64,000 nucleotides of DNA from Bradyrhizobium acaciae. GTDB lineage: Bacteria > Pseudomonadota > Alphaproteobacteria > Rhizobiales > Xanthobacteraceae. The position numbers were made by a program, and so were the translations under genes. Under the pieces are notes generated by a model. It was not told the origin of the DNA and did no database searches. It saw only the letters and a list, made by a program, of their open reading frames with translations. Numbering within the stretch: the stretch's first letter is position 1; each line of letters starts with the position of its first letter. Of the stretch, positions 16,360 through 24,319 are shown piece after piece. The stretch spans positions 1 through 64,000 of the forward strand of contig NZ_JACMYK010000019.1 of NCBI RefSeq assembly GCF_020889785.1. The letters are read 5' to 3'.

Positions 16360-16529
16360 CGTGGGGTCTCTTGGACACGGGCTCGCGAAGCCCGATCGAA
16401 TGGCTGGGGGCGCGGCGGTGCGCCGCAGATATCAAAGCCAGCCCCCCTCCTTAAGTAGGGTTAATTTGGTTCCCCGTTGAACTACGGAGATGCCCTGTCA
16501 CGTCGGTGACGTGATGCGCGACAACCGCA
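16360..16529. other. Intergenic region upstream of the chemoreceptor
   Basis: 170 bases between the chemoreceptor start and the otnK stop (both minus strand). A run of CCCCCCTCCTTAAG at about 16442-16455 and GTCACGTCGGTGACGTGA at 16498-16515, a dyad around GTCAC/GTGAC, could be a terminator or operator. No coding potential. Confidence 0.4.
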
Positions 16530-17819
16530 TCAAGGCATCAATGCCAGCGCATCCGAGAAGAACTCCGGCCCGCCGAAATTGCCTGATTTCAAGGCGAGCA
16601 CCATCTCCCCTTTCCCAGCTCCGACCGCGCGCAGAACCGGCACGCCTGCCGCGATTTCCGCACCGACCAGGAACCCCGGGATAGCCAGGCGATCGACCAC
16701 GGCGCCTGAAGTTTCGCCACCGGCGACCACCAGCCTGTGCACGCCCGACAGCACCAGGCCCTCCGCGATATCGGCCATTGCCTGCTCGATGGCATGTCCG
16801 GCCGCATCGCGCCCATGACGGGATTGCAGGGCTGCCACCTCAGCCGGGGTCGAGCTGCTCGCGATCAGGATTGGGCCCGCCGCCAGCCTTTCCTTGGCCC
16901 AGGCGAGCGCGCGCTGCGCCTCATCCTTGCCGGCGACGACACGCTCGGGATCGAGGTGCAGGACCGCCATCACCTTCTCGGCGCTGGCGATCTGCCGCAG
17001 CGTCGCCTGCGAGCAGCTGCCGGCGAGGCAAGCGGCCGGGCCCCCGACCGGCGTCACGCGCGTCGCGCCCTTGGGATCCGGCTTGGCCCTGCTCGCGGCG
17101 ACCAGCGCCCGCGCCAATCCAAGCCCGATGCCGGAGGCACCGACCGAGAGACGATGATCCAGCGCCACCTGCCCGATGGTCTCGAGATCGCGATCGAACA
17201 CGGCGTCGATGACGGCGGCGCCGACGCCGCCACTCACGAGGTCGGCGAGCTTCGCCCGAACGGCATCGGCGCCGCGGGCGAGTGTCGCGAGATCGACCAG
17301 GCCAACCCTGGTCTTGCTCTGGCGCGCGAGCACCCGGACCAGATTGGAATCATGCATCGGGTTGAGCGGGTGGTCCTTCAGCGGACTCTCGTTCAGCGGC
17401 ACTGGGCCGACGAACAGGTTGCCCTGATAGACGGTGCGGCCGGTTTCCGGGAACGCCGGCGTCACCAGAACGATGCTGTCCTTGGAGTCCGCGCGCAGCG
17501 CGTCCATCACCGGACCGATATTGCCGGCATCGGTGGAATCGAAGGTCGAGCAGATCTTGAACAGGATGTGAGAAGCGCCGCGGCCGCGCAGCCAGGTCTC
17601 CGCCGCGCGCGAGCGCGTCACGGCCAGGCTCGCCTCGATCGAGCGGCTCTTCAGCGACACCACGACGGCGTCGACCTCCGGCAGCGCGAGATCGGAGGCC
17701 GGCACACCGATGGTCTGCACCGTACGCAGCCCGGCGCGCGTCAGCGTGTTGGCAAGGTCGGACGCGCCGGTATAGTCGTCGGCGATACAGCCAAGCAACA
17801 GTTTCGCAGCTGATGTCAC
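16530..17819 (-). CDS. otnK: Four-carbon acid sugar kinase (3-oxo-tetronate kinase)
   Basis: 429 residues, the normal length for the DUF1537 kinase family. N-terminal domain: LGCIADDYTGASDLANTL (residues 9-26, with the conserved DDxTGA) and VTPAFPETGRTVYQGNLFVG near 138. C-terminal nucleotide-binding part: VAGGETSGAVVDRL (near 365) and VLALKSGNFGGPEFF near the end. OtnK phosphorylates 3-oxo-tetronate (from L-threonate or D-erythronate) to the 4-phosphate. It overlaps otnI by 4 bases in an ltnD-otnI-otnK operon; otnC is divergent. The full four-enzyme set makes the assignment strong, although the sugar-acid isomer is not decidable. Confidence 0.92.
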   Translation of the reverse strand: MTSAAKLLLGCIADDYTGASDLANTLTRAGLRTVQTIGVPASDLALPEVDAVVVSLKSRSIEASLAVTRSRAAETWLRGRGASHILFKICSTFDSTDAGNIGPVMDALRADSKDSIVLVTPAFPETGRTVYQGNLFVGPVPLNESPLKDHPLNPMHDSNLVRVLARQSKTRVGLVDLATLARGADAVRAKLADLVSGGVGAAVIDAVFDRDLETIGQVALDHRLSVGASGIGLGLARALVAASRAKPDPKGATRVTPVGGPAACLAGSCSQATLRQIASAEKVMAVLHLDPERVVAGKDEAQRALAWAKERLAAGPILIASSSTPAEVAALQSRHGRDAAGHAIEQAMADIAEGLVLSGVHRLVVAGGETSGAVVDRLAIPGFLVGAEIAAGVPVLRAVGAGKGEMVLALKSGNFGGPEFFSDALALMP

Positions 17820-18598
17820 GGCTTCACCCCGGCATAAGGCTTGAACCAGGCAAGACCCTCGGTGGTCCCGCCGCGCGGATTATATTCGCAGCCGACGAAG
17901 CCGGCATAACCGAGCCGGTCCAGCTCGCCGAACAGGAACGGATAGTTCAGCTCCTCGCCGTCAGGCTCGTTACGCGACGGGATCGAGGCGATCTGGATGT
18001 GGCCAATCACAGGAATCATCTCGCGCAGCCGCATCGTGACGTCGCCATGGATGATCTGGCAGTGATAGATGTCGAACTGCAGCTTGAGGTTCGGGATCTT
18101 AAGTTCACGGATCAACTCGTAAGCAAAGTTGAAGTCGTTGAGGAAATAGCCCGGCACGTTGCGCGGATTGATCGGCTCGATCACGACGTCGAGGCCGTGC
18201 GGCGCGAAGAATTCCGCAGCGTAAGCCACCGATTTGTAGAAGGCTTCGACGGCGTGCCGATCATTGCGATCGGCGATCCCGGCCATCAGATGCAGCCGCT
18301 TGACGCCGGTCGCCTCTGCATAAGGCAGTGCGGTCTTCAGGCTCGCCTGCAAATCGGCGAAGCGATCCGGCAGCGCGGCAAATCCCTTCTCGCCGGCGTT
18401 CCAGTCGCCCGGCGGCAGATTGAACAGCGCCTGCGTCAGCCCGGCGCCCTTCAGCCGCTTGCCGACCTCCGCGGCCGGATGGTCGTAAGGAAACAGGAAT
18501 TCGACCGCGGTGAAGCCCGCCTTCGCCGCCGCCTCGAAGCGGTCGAGGAACGGGACCTCGTTGAACATCATGGTGAGATTGGCGGCAAAGCGGGGCAT
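17816..18598 (-). CDS. otnI: 2-oxo-tetronate isomerase (hydroxypyruvate isomerase-like)
   Basis: 260 residues, the standard Hyi/OtnI length; xylose-isomerase-like TIM barrel. Start MPRFAANLTMMFNEVPFLDRF, then AAKAGFTAVEFLFPYDHP (near 25), VVIEPINPRNVPGYFL (Glu metal ligand, near 140), LQFDIYHCQIIHGD (Asp/His, near 175), IGHIQIASIPSRNEPD (His, near 203) and VGCEYNPRGGTTEGLAW at the end (Glu). Interconverts 2- and 3-oxo-tetronate. Lies 12 bases after ltnD and overlaps otnK by 4 bases. Confidence 0.92.
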   Translation of the reverse strand: MPRFAANLTMMFNEVPFLDRFEAAAKAGFTAVEFLFPYDHPAAEVGKRLKGAGLTQALFNLPPGDWNAGEKGFAALPDRFADLQASLKTALPYAEATGVKRLHLMAGIADRNDRHAVEAFYKSVAYAAEFFAPHGLDVVIEPINPRNVPGYFLNDFNFAYELIRELKIPNLKLQFDIYHCQIIHGDVTMRLREMIPVIGHIQIASIPSRNEPDGEELNYPFLFGELDRLGYAGFVGCEYNPRGGTTEGLAWFKPYAGVKP

Positions 18599-18610
18599 GG
18601 CAGGATCCTC

Positions 18611-19522
18611 TTATTTTGCGCCGGGAAGCTTGGTGCCGGTGACCTGCGCGTACATCCGCGCCACCGATGCATCGTCGTCGCGGCCCATGCCGGCCGCCGA
18701 CGTCATCAGGAACATCTGCAACGCCGCGGCCGAGACCGGCACTGGGAAGCGCGCGTTGCGCGCCATGTCCTGGATGATGCCGAGGTCCTTGACGAAAATC
18801 TCCACCGCGCTGCGCGGCGCATAGTCGCCGTCGAGTACATGCGGCATGCGGTTCTCGAACATCCAGGAATTGCCGGCGGAGGCCGTGATCACCTCGTAGA
18901 CCTTCCTGATGTCGAGGCCCTGCTTGGCGGCAAACGCGATCGCCTCCGAGGCGGCCGCGATGTGCACGCCGGCCAGCAGCTGATTGATCATCTTGAACGC
19001 AGCGCCCTGCCCTGCCGCATCGCCGAGCTCGTAGAGTTTTGCCGCCATCGCATCCAGCGCCGGCCGCGCCTTCGCGAACGCTGCCGCACTGCCGGAAGCC
19101 AAGATCGTCAGCTCGCCCTGCGCCGCGCGTTGCGCGCCGCCTGAGATCGGCGCGTCGAGATAATGCCGGCCGGTCGCCTCGAGCTGTTTTGCGAGGCGTC
19201 GCGCGATATCGGGATCCATGGTCGCCGAGGAAATGAAGACCGCGTCCCTGGCCAGGGTCTCGGCGGCGCCGTCCTTGCCGAACAGGATAGCTTCGGTCTG
19301 CGCCGCATTGACGACGACGCTGACGACGATGTCGGCGTTCCGTGAGGCCTCGGCGGGCGTTTTCGCGCCCTTGCCGCCGTCGGCCACGAAGCGAGCGACG
19401 GCGTCGGCCGACACGTCGCAGCCGGTCACAGTGAAGCCGGCGCGCCTGAGCGAGGTCGCCATGCCGTATCCCATCGAGCCCAGCCCGATGACGGCGACGT
19501 GCGGTGTTGCGGAACTGGACAT
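18611..19522 (-). CDS. ltnD: L-threonate dehydrogenase (beta-hydroxyacid dehydrogenase family)
   Basis: 303 residues from the ATG at 19522; the open frame continues 61 codons upstream without similarity. N-terminal Rossmann motif VIGLGSMGYGMATSLRRAGF (residues 11-30), substrate-binding DAPISGGAQRAAQGELTILA (near 119-138), and the helix with catalytic Lys, GAAFKMINQLLAGVHIAA (near 169). LtnD oxidises L-threonate (or a related tetronate) to the 2-oxo acid with NAD. First gene of the ltnD-otnI-otnK operon, divergent from otnC. Alternative: another 3-hydroxyacid dehydrogenase such as GarR, but the context favours tetronate. Confidence 0.9.
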   Translation of the reverse strand: MSSSATPHVAVIGLGSMGYGMATSLRRAGFTVTGCDVSADAVARFVADGGKGAKTPAEASRNADIVVSVVVNAAQTEAILFGKDGAAETLARDAVFISSATMDPDIARRLAKQLEATGRHYLDAPISGGAQRAAQGELTILASGSAAAFAKARPALDAMAAKLYELGDAAGQGAAFKMINQLLAGVHIAAASEAIAFAAKQGLDIRKVYEVITASAGNSWMFENRMPHVLDGDYAPRSAVEIFVKDLGIIQDMARNARFPVPVSAAALQMFLMTSAAGMGRDDDASVARMYAQVTGTKLPGAK

Positions 19523-19692
19523 GCGGCGATCCCTGAACATTTTTAGTTGTTTGAGCATTTTCGGAAAACCGGCCTTCAACCTTGCCGATCTTGCTCGTTG
19601 CTGCTTGCCTATCACGGCTTGGCCGTGCTGCCAAAGCATGAGACAAGCTGAAAACGGATAGCGCCCAAAGAAGACGCCGAGAGCGAAACCGG

Positions 19693-20349
19693 ATGAGCGA
19701 AACAAGGCTTCGTGAGGACATCTGCCGGTTCGGCCGCTCGCTGTTCGAGCGCGGGCTGACGCCGGGCTCCTCCGGCAATATCAGCGTCCGGCTCGACGAC
19801 GGCGGCTGGCTCGTGACGCCGACCAATGCCTCGCTCGGCTTCCTCGATCCGGCGAAAATGTCGCGGCTCGACGGCAACGGCCGGCTGGTCTCCGGCGATG
19901 CCCCCACCAAGGAAGTGCCGCTGCACACCGCGCTCTACCAGACGCGCGCCAGCGCCGGCGCGGTGGTGCATCTGCACTCGACCCATTCGGTCGCGCTTTC
20001 GATGCTGCCCGAGATCGACCCGCGCGCCGCGCTGCCGGCGATGACGGCGTACTATGTCATGAAGTGCGGCCAGACCGCGCTGGTGCCATACTATCGCCCC
20101 GGCGACCCCGCCGTTGCCGATGCGATCAGGGGGCTGGCCGGGAAATATTCATCGGTGCTGCTCGCCAATCACGGCCCGGTCGTCTCCGGCGACACGCTGG
20201 AAGCCGCGGTGTTCGCGACCGAGGAGCTGGAGGAAACCGCAAAGCTCTATCTGCTGCTGCGCGGGCTGAACCCGCGCTATCTCTCGCCCGAACAGGTGGC
20301 GGATTTGACCAGGACGTTCGGGCTCGTGCTGCCGGATCACTCTCATTAG
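19693..20349 (+). CDS. otnC: 3-oxo-tetronate 4-phosphate decarboxylase (class II aldolase family)
   Basis: 218 residues. Class II aldolase/adducin fold: TPGSSGNISVRLDDGGWLVT (residues 23-42), PTNASLGFLDP, Zn ligands in VVHLHSTHSVALS (HLHSTH, near 95) and NHGPVVSGDTLEAAVFATEE (His near 156). Decarboxylates 3-oxo-tetronate-4-phosphate to dihydroxyacetone phosphate, which enters glycolysis. Divergent from ltnD across about 170 bases, which must hold both promoters. Followed 18 bases later by a small secreted protein gene. Confidence 0.92.
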   Translation: MSETRLREDICRFGRSLFERGLTPGSSGNISVRLDDGGWLVTPTNASLGFLDPAKMSRLDGNGRLVSGDAPTKEVPLHTALYQTRASAGAVVHLHSTHSVALSMLPEIDPRAALPAMTAYYVMKCGQTALVPYYRPGDPAVADAIRGLAGKYSSVLLANHGPVVSGDTLEAAVFATEELEETAKLYLLLRGLNPRYLSPEQVADLTRTFGLVLPDHSH

Positions 20350-20367
20350 ATCAAGCGGAGGATCGAT

Positions 20368-20670
20368 ATGCGGAAGACAGTCATGATGAGGTTCGCAGGC
20401 TTGGCATTCGCGGTGCCGTTTGTCGTCGGTCTGGCGGGTTCAGTCGCTCGGACCGAGGAGACCTTGCAAGGCCTGCTGGCAACCCAGCTGCGCGCGCAAG
20501 GCTATGCCTGCGACAAGCCGCTCAAGGCCGAACGTGACGACAAGCTCTCGAAGCCCGACAACGAGGCCTGGACCTTGACCTGCAGCAACGCGACCTACCG
20601 CGTGAGCCGCGTGCCGGACCTCGCGGCAAAGGTCGAGAAGGTCGAAGATGGCAAAGAACAGGGCAAGTAG
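20368..20670 (+). CDS. Small secreted protein of unknown function
   Basis: 100 residues. The start fits a signal peptide (MMRFAGLAFAVPFVVGLAGSVA) with probable cleavage near residue 27-30. The mature part has two Cys (GYACDKPL and LTCSNATY), which could pair, and a charged C-terminal tail. It lies 18 bases after otnC with AGCGGAGGA as ribosome site, so it may be co-transcribed. I do not recognise the family. Confidence 0.75.
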   Translation: MRKTVMMRFAGLAFAVPFVVGLAGSVARTEETLQGLLATQLRAQGYACDKPLKAERDDKLSKPDNEAWTLTCSNATYRVSRVPDLAAKVEKVEDGKEQGK

Positions 20671-20705
20671 GCTCGATTCGTAGCCCGCATGGCCGCAAAC
20701 GCCGA

Positions 20706-20827
20706 CGTCATCCTGAGGTGCGAGCTAGGCGGCGCGCTTGTGCCGCGGGGCGAGCCTCGAAGGATGGGCCACATGCCCGCCCGCGGCCATCCTTCGAGGC
20801 TCGCTGCGCTCGCACCACAGGATGACG
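20706..20827. repeat. CCTTCGAGG...CTCAGGATGACG palindromic repeat (copy 2)
   Basis: CGTCATCCTGAGGTGCGAG...CGAGCCTCGAAGGATGGGCC then GGCCATCCTTCGAGGCTCG...CGCACCACAGGATGACG: a near-perfect large palindrome of about 122 bases between a plus-strand gene and livF on the minus strand (convergent). Confidence 0.9.
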
Positions 20828-20854
20828 TTTGTGTACGTGGAGACGTCGCAAAAA

Positions 20855-21559
20855 CTACAGCCCCAGATACGCCTTGCGCACGTCGGGATTGCCGCTGATC
20901 TCGGCCGCGGTGCCCTGCATCAGCACGCGGCCGGTTTGCAGGATGTAGGCGCGGTCGGCGATTTCGAGGCACTCGGCCATGCGCTGCTCGACGATCAGGA
21001 CCGTCATGCCGGCGTCGCGGATGCGCTTCACGGCCTGGAAGATCTCGTCGACGAGTTTCGGCATGATGCCCTGCGACGGCTCATCGAGCATCAACAGGCG
21101 CGGCCGCGTCATCAGCGCGCGGCCGATCGCCAGCATCTGCTGCTCGCCGCCGGACAAGGTCTCGGCGCGCTGCTCGAGCCGCTCGCCGAGCCGCGGGAAC
21201 AGGTTGAACACCAGATCGAGCGGCGCGTCGCGGTCGGACTTGCTGCGATAGAGGTAGCTGCCGAGCCGCAGATTGTCGCGCACCGACAACCGCGGAAACA
21301 GCCGGCGGTTTTCCGGCACGAAGGCGATGCCGCCTGCCGTGATGACGTGTTGCGGCTGGCCGTCGATCCGCTTGCCGTCGAAGGTGACACTGCCCGAACG
21401 CGGGCGCTCGGCACCGGCGATCGATTTGAGCAATGTCGACTTGCCCGCGCCGTTGGCGCCGGCGACGCAGACGATCTCGCCCTTGGTGACGTCGATCGAC
21501 ACCGAGGAGATCGCGACCAGGCCCTGATAGGCGGTGGTGACTTCACGCACCGACAGCAT
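20855..21559 (-). CDS. livF: Branched-chain-type ABC transporter ATP-binding protein LivF
   Basis: 234 residues, typical LivF length. Walker A GANGAGKSTLL (near 35), Q-loop region, signature LSGGEQQMLAIGRALMT (near 136), Walker B LLMLDEPSQGI (near 155), switch His in VLIVEQRMAE replaced by Gln, as is usual in LivF. Powers uptake through LivHM at the inner membrane. Last gene of the operon and overlaps livG by 17 bases. Substrate need not be a branched-chain amino acid; this family also moves amides, urea and aromatic acids. Confidence 0.93.
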   Translation of the reverse strand: MLSVREVTTAYQGLVAISSVSIDVTKGEIVCVAGANGAGKSTLLKSIAGAERPRSGSVTFDGKRIDGQPQHVITAGGIAFVPENRRLFPRLSVRDNLRLGSYLYRSKSDRDAPLDLVFNLFPRLGERLEQRAETLSGGEQQMLAIGRALMTRPRLLMLDEPSQGIMPKLVDEIFQAVKRIRDAGMTVLIVEQRMAECLEIADRAYILQTGRVLMQGTAAEISGNPDVRKAYLGL

Positions 21560-22289
21560 GACGATCCCCGAGATAGGCAGAAATGACTTCCGGATTGCGG
21601 ACGACCTCGGTCGGCTTGCCCTCGATCAGCACCTTGCCGAGATTGAGCACGATGGCGCGGTCGACCAGCGGCATCACGATTTCCATCACATGCTCGACCA
21701 TCAGCACGGTGACGCCGGTGGCGCGCACCTTGCGCACCAGCTCGACGCCGGTCTGAGCCTCGACAGGCGTCAGCCCGGTCAGGACTTCGTCGAGCAGCAG
21801 CAGCTTCGGCTCCGTCGCCAGCGCACGCGCGACCTCGAGCCGGCGCTTCTCCGACGGGACAAGATCGGCGGCTAGCTTGTCGGCGCGCGCGGCAAGACCG
21901 CAGAACTCCAGCACCTCGTAAGCCTTCTGCCGCGCGATGCGCATCTTGGTGTTGCGGATCAGCGCGCCGACGATGACGTTGTCGACCACGGTCATGGTCT
22001 CGAAGCTCTTGACCACCTGAAAGGTGCGTCCGACGCCGCGCTGGCAGCGCTCGGCGGCCGGCAGCCGGGTGACGTCCTCGCCGTCGAAGATGATCGAGCC
22101 CTGGGTCGGCGGCAGCACGCCCGCGATCAGATTGAACAGCGTCGACTTGCCGGCGCCGTTCGGGCCGATCAGGCCGACGATCTCGCCGCGCCCGACCGAG
22201 ATCGAGACATCGCTGTTGGCGACGAGGCCGCCGAAGCGCTGCCAGACGCCTCGGGTTTCCAGGAGCGGGGTTTCCGGAAGCGCCGTCAT
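21543..22289 (-). CDS. livG: Branched-chain-type ABC transporter ATP-binding protein LivG
   Basis: 248 residues from the ATG at 22289, which overlaps livM by 4 bases. Walker A GPNGAGKSTLFNLIAG (near 44), Walker B LLLLDEVLTGLTP (near 170), and the LivG C-terminal extension with VLMVEHVMEIVMPLVDRAIV. The signature motif is unusual: VPSEKRRLEVARALA where LSGGQ would be expected; LivG proteins are often degenerate here (YGxQRxLE), but PSEKR is further away. The ATPase role is otherwise clear. Confidence 0.92.
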   Translation of the reverse strand: MTALPETPLLETRGVWQRFGGLVANSDVSISVGRGEIVGLIGPNGAGKSTLFNLIAGVLPPTQGSIIFDGEDVTRLPAAERCQRGVGRTFQVVKSFETMTVVDNVIVGALIRNTKMRIARQKAYEVLEFCGLAARADKLAADLVPSEKRRLEVARALATEPKLLLLDEVLTGLTPVEAQTGVELVRKVRATGVTVLMVEHVMEIVMPLVDRAIVLNLGKVLIEGKPTEVVRNPEVISAYLGDRHAVGA

Positions 22290-23266
22290 CGCGCAGCCTC
22301 CTTGCGCCACGAGAACACGCTGACGAGACCGCGCGGCAGCGCCAGCGAGATCACGACGATCAGCGTGCCGTAGACGATGAGGTCGACGCCGCGACCGGAG
22401 CCGCCGATGAACGAGCGCGTCAACTCGGTGAGCGGGATCAGGATCACCGCGCCAAGTACCGGGCCCCACAGCGTGCCGATGCCGCCGAGCACCGCGGGCA
22501 GCGCCATCAACAGCGAGAATTGGAAACCCATCACGCTCTCAGGATCGATATAGGACACGAACTGGGCGTAGAAGCTGCCGCCCACGGCAACGAGGAACGC
22601 CGAAACCGCCGCCGCGCCCATCTTGGAGTTGAACACGACCACACCGAGGCTTTCGGCGGCATCGGGATTGTCCTTCACCGCGCGCCACCAATAGCCCCAT
22701 TTGGAATCTTCCAGCCACCAGGTGACGAGCCAGGCGACGCTGGCCAGCGCCAGCGCGAAATAGAAGTACGGCAGCTTGGAGCGTGCGAACTGGAATTTCA
22801 GCCAGCTATCGCCGCGCACCGGGATGTCGATGCCGAGCGCCGCACCCGCCCAGTCCCAGTTCTGGATCAAAACCAGCGCAATCTCGGCGATCACGATGGT
22901 CGCGATCACGAAGTAATGCCCGCGCAGGCGGAAGCAGGGATAGCCGAGCGCCATCGCGATCACCGCGGAGATCGCCCCGCCCGCCAGCATGCCGAACCAC
23001 GGCAGCACGCCGAATTTGGTGAACAACAGCGCAGTCGTATAGGCCCCGAGCCCGAAATAGAGCGCATGGCCGAGCGAGATCTGTCCGCAATAGCCGGACA
23101 GGATGTTCCAGCTCTGCGACAGCGCCGCATACATCAAGGTGAGCACCATGATGTTCTGGACGTAGACGTCCTTGACGAACAGCGGCACCAGCGCGGCGAT
23201 CACCGCCAGGCAACCAGCGACGATCAGGTCACGCCTGCGGCGTTGGGCGAACTGGGTGTCCATCAC
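22286..23266 (-). CDS. livM: Branched-chain-type ABC transporter permease LivM
   Basis: 326 residues with about 9-10 hydrophobic segments (for example IVAGCLAVIAALVPLFV and NIMVLTLMYAALSQSWNIL). The LivM hallmark GQISLGHALYFGLGAYTTAL is near 58-77, and the EAA-like loop GVVVFNSKMGAAAVSAFLVAVG near 198. Overlaps livH and livG by 4 bases each, so strictly co-translated. It forms the channel with LivH. Confidence 0.94.
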   Translation of the reverse strand: MMDTQFAQRRRRDLIVAGCLAVIAALVPLFVKDVYVQNIMVLTLMYAALSQSWNILSGYCGQISLGHALYFGLGAYTTALLFTKFGVLPWFGMLAGGAISAVIAMALGYPCFRLRGHYFVIATIVIAEIALVLIQNWDWAGAALGIDIPVRGDSWLKFQFARSKLPYFYFALALASVAWLVTWWLEDSKWGYWWRAVKDNPDAAESLGVVVFNSKMGAAAVSAFLVAVGGSFYAQFVSYIDPESVMGFQFSLLMALPAVLGGIGTLWGPVLGAVILIPLTELTRSFIGGSGRGVDLIVYGTLIVVISLALPRGLVSVFSWRKEAAR

Positions 23267-24141
23267 ATCGATCCGAACAGGCCACGCGGGCGGATGAAGA
23301 CGACCAGGAGATAGACGGCGTAGATGCCGACCGATTTCAGCGACGGCGGCAGGATCAGTGCGGTGGTCGCTTCCACCAGGCCGACGATGATGCCGCCGGC
23401 AAAAGCGCCGAACACGCTACCGAAGCCGCCGAGCGCCACGGTGACATAGGCGATCAGCGCAAACGACGCTCCGACATCGGGGTAGATGTAGAAGAAGATC
23501 GCCATGATGGCGCCGGCGAGGCCGACCAGCGCAGCACCAAGGCCCCAGCCGAGCGCGAATACCCGGTTCTTGTCGATGCCGACGAGGGCCACCGCGCCGG
23601 CGTCCTCGCGCGTCGCCTCCAGCGCACGGCCGAAATCGGTGCGATTGATGAAGAAGTAGAGCGCGACGAAAGCTGCGATCGAGAGCATCGCGCCGATCAG
23701 TTGCGGCTCCGGCAGATAGATCCCGGCGATCGACACCGTCTTGCCGCCGACCCAGGAGTTGGTGACGCTGCGGTAGTCGGGCGTGAAGAAGAACTGGGCG
23801 AGGCCCCGCATCACGATCGCAAGGCCGAAGGTCGAGAAGATCTGCACCATGCCTGCATTGGCCTTGGCGCGCATGGCGAAGCGGACGATCAACAGATAGA
23901 CCACCGCGCCGAACACGAACAGCGCCGCGGCGACCAGCGGCGCCGCGAGCAAGGGATCGATCGCGAAGAACGCGAACAGGAAGAAGGTCACGTACATCGC
24001 GATCATCAGGAATTCGCCGTGCGCGAAATTCACGACGTCCATCAATCCGAAGATCAATGCGAGGCCTGCGGCGATCAGTCCGTAGAGCAGCCCCATCAAG
24101 AGGCCGCTCGCCAAACTCTGGATAATGGTCTCGGCTGTCAC
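23263..24141 (-). CDS. livH: Branched-chain-type ABC transporter permease LivH
   Basis: 292 residues, a normal LivH. Start QSLASGLLMGLLYGLIAAGLAL then FGLMDVVNFAHGEFLMIAMY (near 30-50), the family hallmark; about 8 membrane segments; conserved loop EATREDAGAVALVGIDKNRV (near 178). Overlaps livM by 4 bases. Separated from the substrate-binding protein gene by 178 bases that hold a palindromic repeat. Confidence 0.94.
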   Translation of the reverse strand: MTAETIIQSLASGLLMGLLYGLIAAGLALIFGLMDVVNFAHGEFLMIAMYVTFFLFAFFAIDPLLAAPLVAAALFVFGAVVYLLIVRFAMRAKANAGMVQIFSTFGLAIVMRGLAQFFFTPDYRSVTNSWVGGKTVSIAGIYLPEPQLIGAMLSIAAFVALYFFINRTDFGRALEATREDAGAVALVGIDKNRVFALGWGLGAALVGLAGAIMAIFFYIYPDVGASFALIAYVTVALGGFGSVFGAFAGGIIVGLVEATTALILPPSLKSVGIYAVYLLVVFIRPRGLFGSM

Positions 24142-24170
24142 CGCTGCGCCCCGGTCAACGCATCACTCGA

Positions 24171-24300
24171 ACGTCGTCCTGGCGCAGGCCAGGACCCATA
24201 ACCACAAATGCATCGGGAGGAGAGATAACAACCAATCATCGCAAAACGCCTGCCTGTGGTAATGGGTCCCGGGTCGCGCTTCGCTTGCCCGGGACGACGT
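24171..24300. repeat. Palindromic repeat, GTCGTCCC family (copy 2 of 3)
   Basis: ACGTCGTCCTGGC...CCAGGACCCATAACCACA at the left and TGTGGTAATGGGTCCCGGG...CCCGGGACGACGT at the right. It lies inside the transporter operon, between the binding-protein gene and livH, where it could protect or attenuate the message and favour higher binding-protein output. Confidence 0.88.
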
Positions 24301-24319
24301 AGGGAAACTGAGAGACCGA

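Noticed and set aside
14791..16458. 555-codon plus-strand frame
   Set aside because: Antisense to the chemoreceptor; composition of a shadow frame.
18261..19928. 555-codon minus-strand frame
   Set aside because: It is the other frame of ltnD and otnI; those have Rossmann and TIM-barrel motifs, this one does not.
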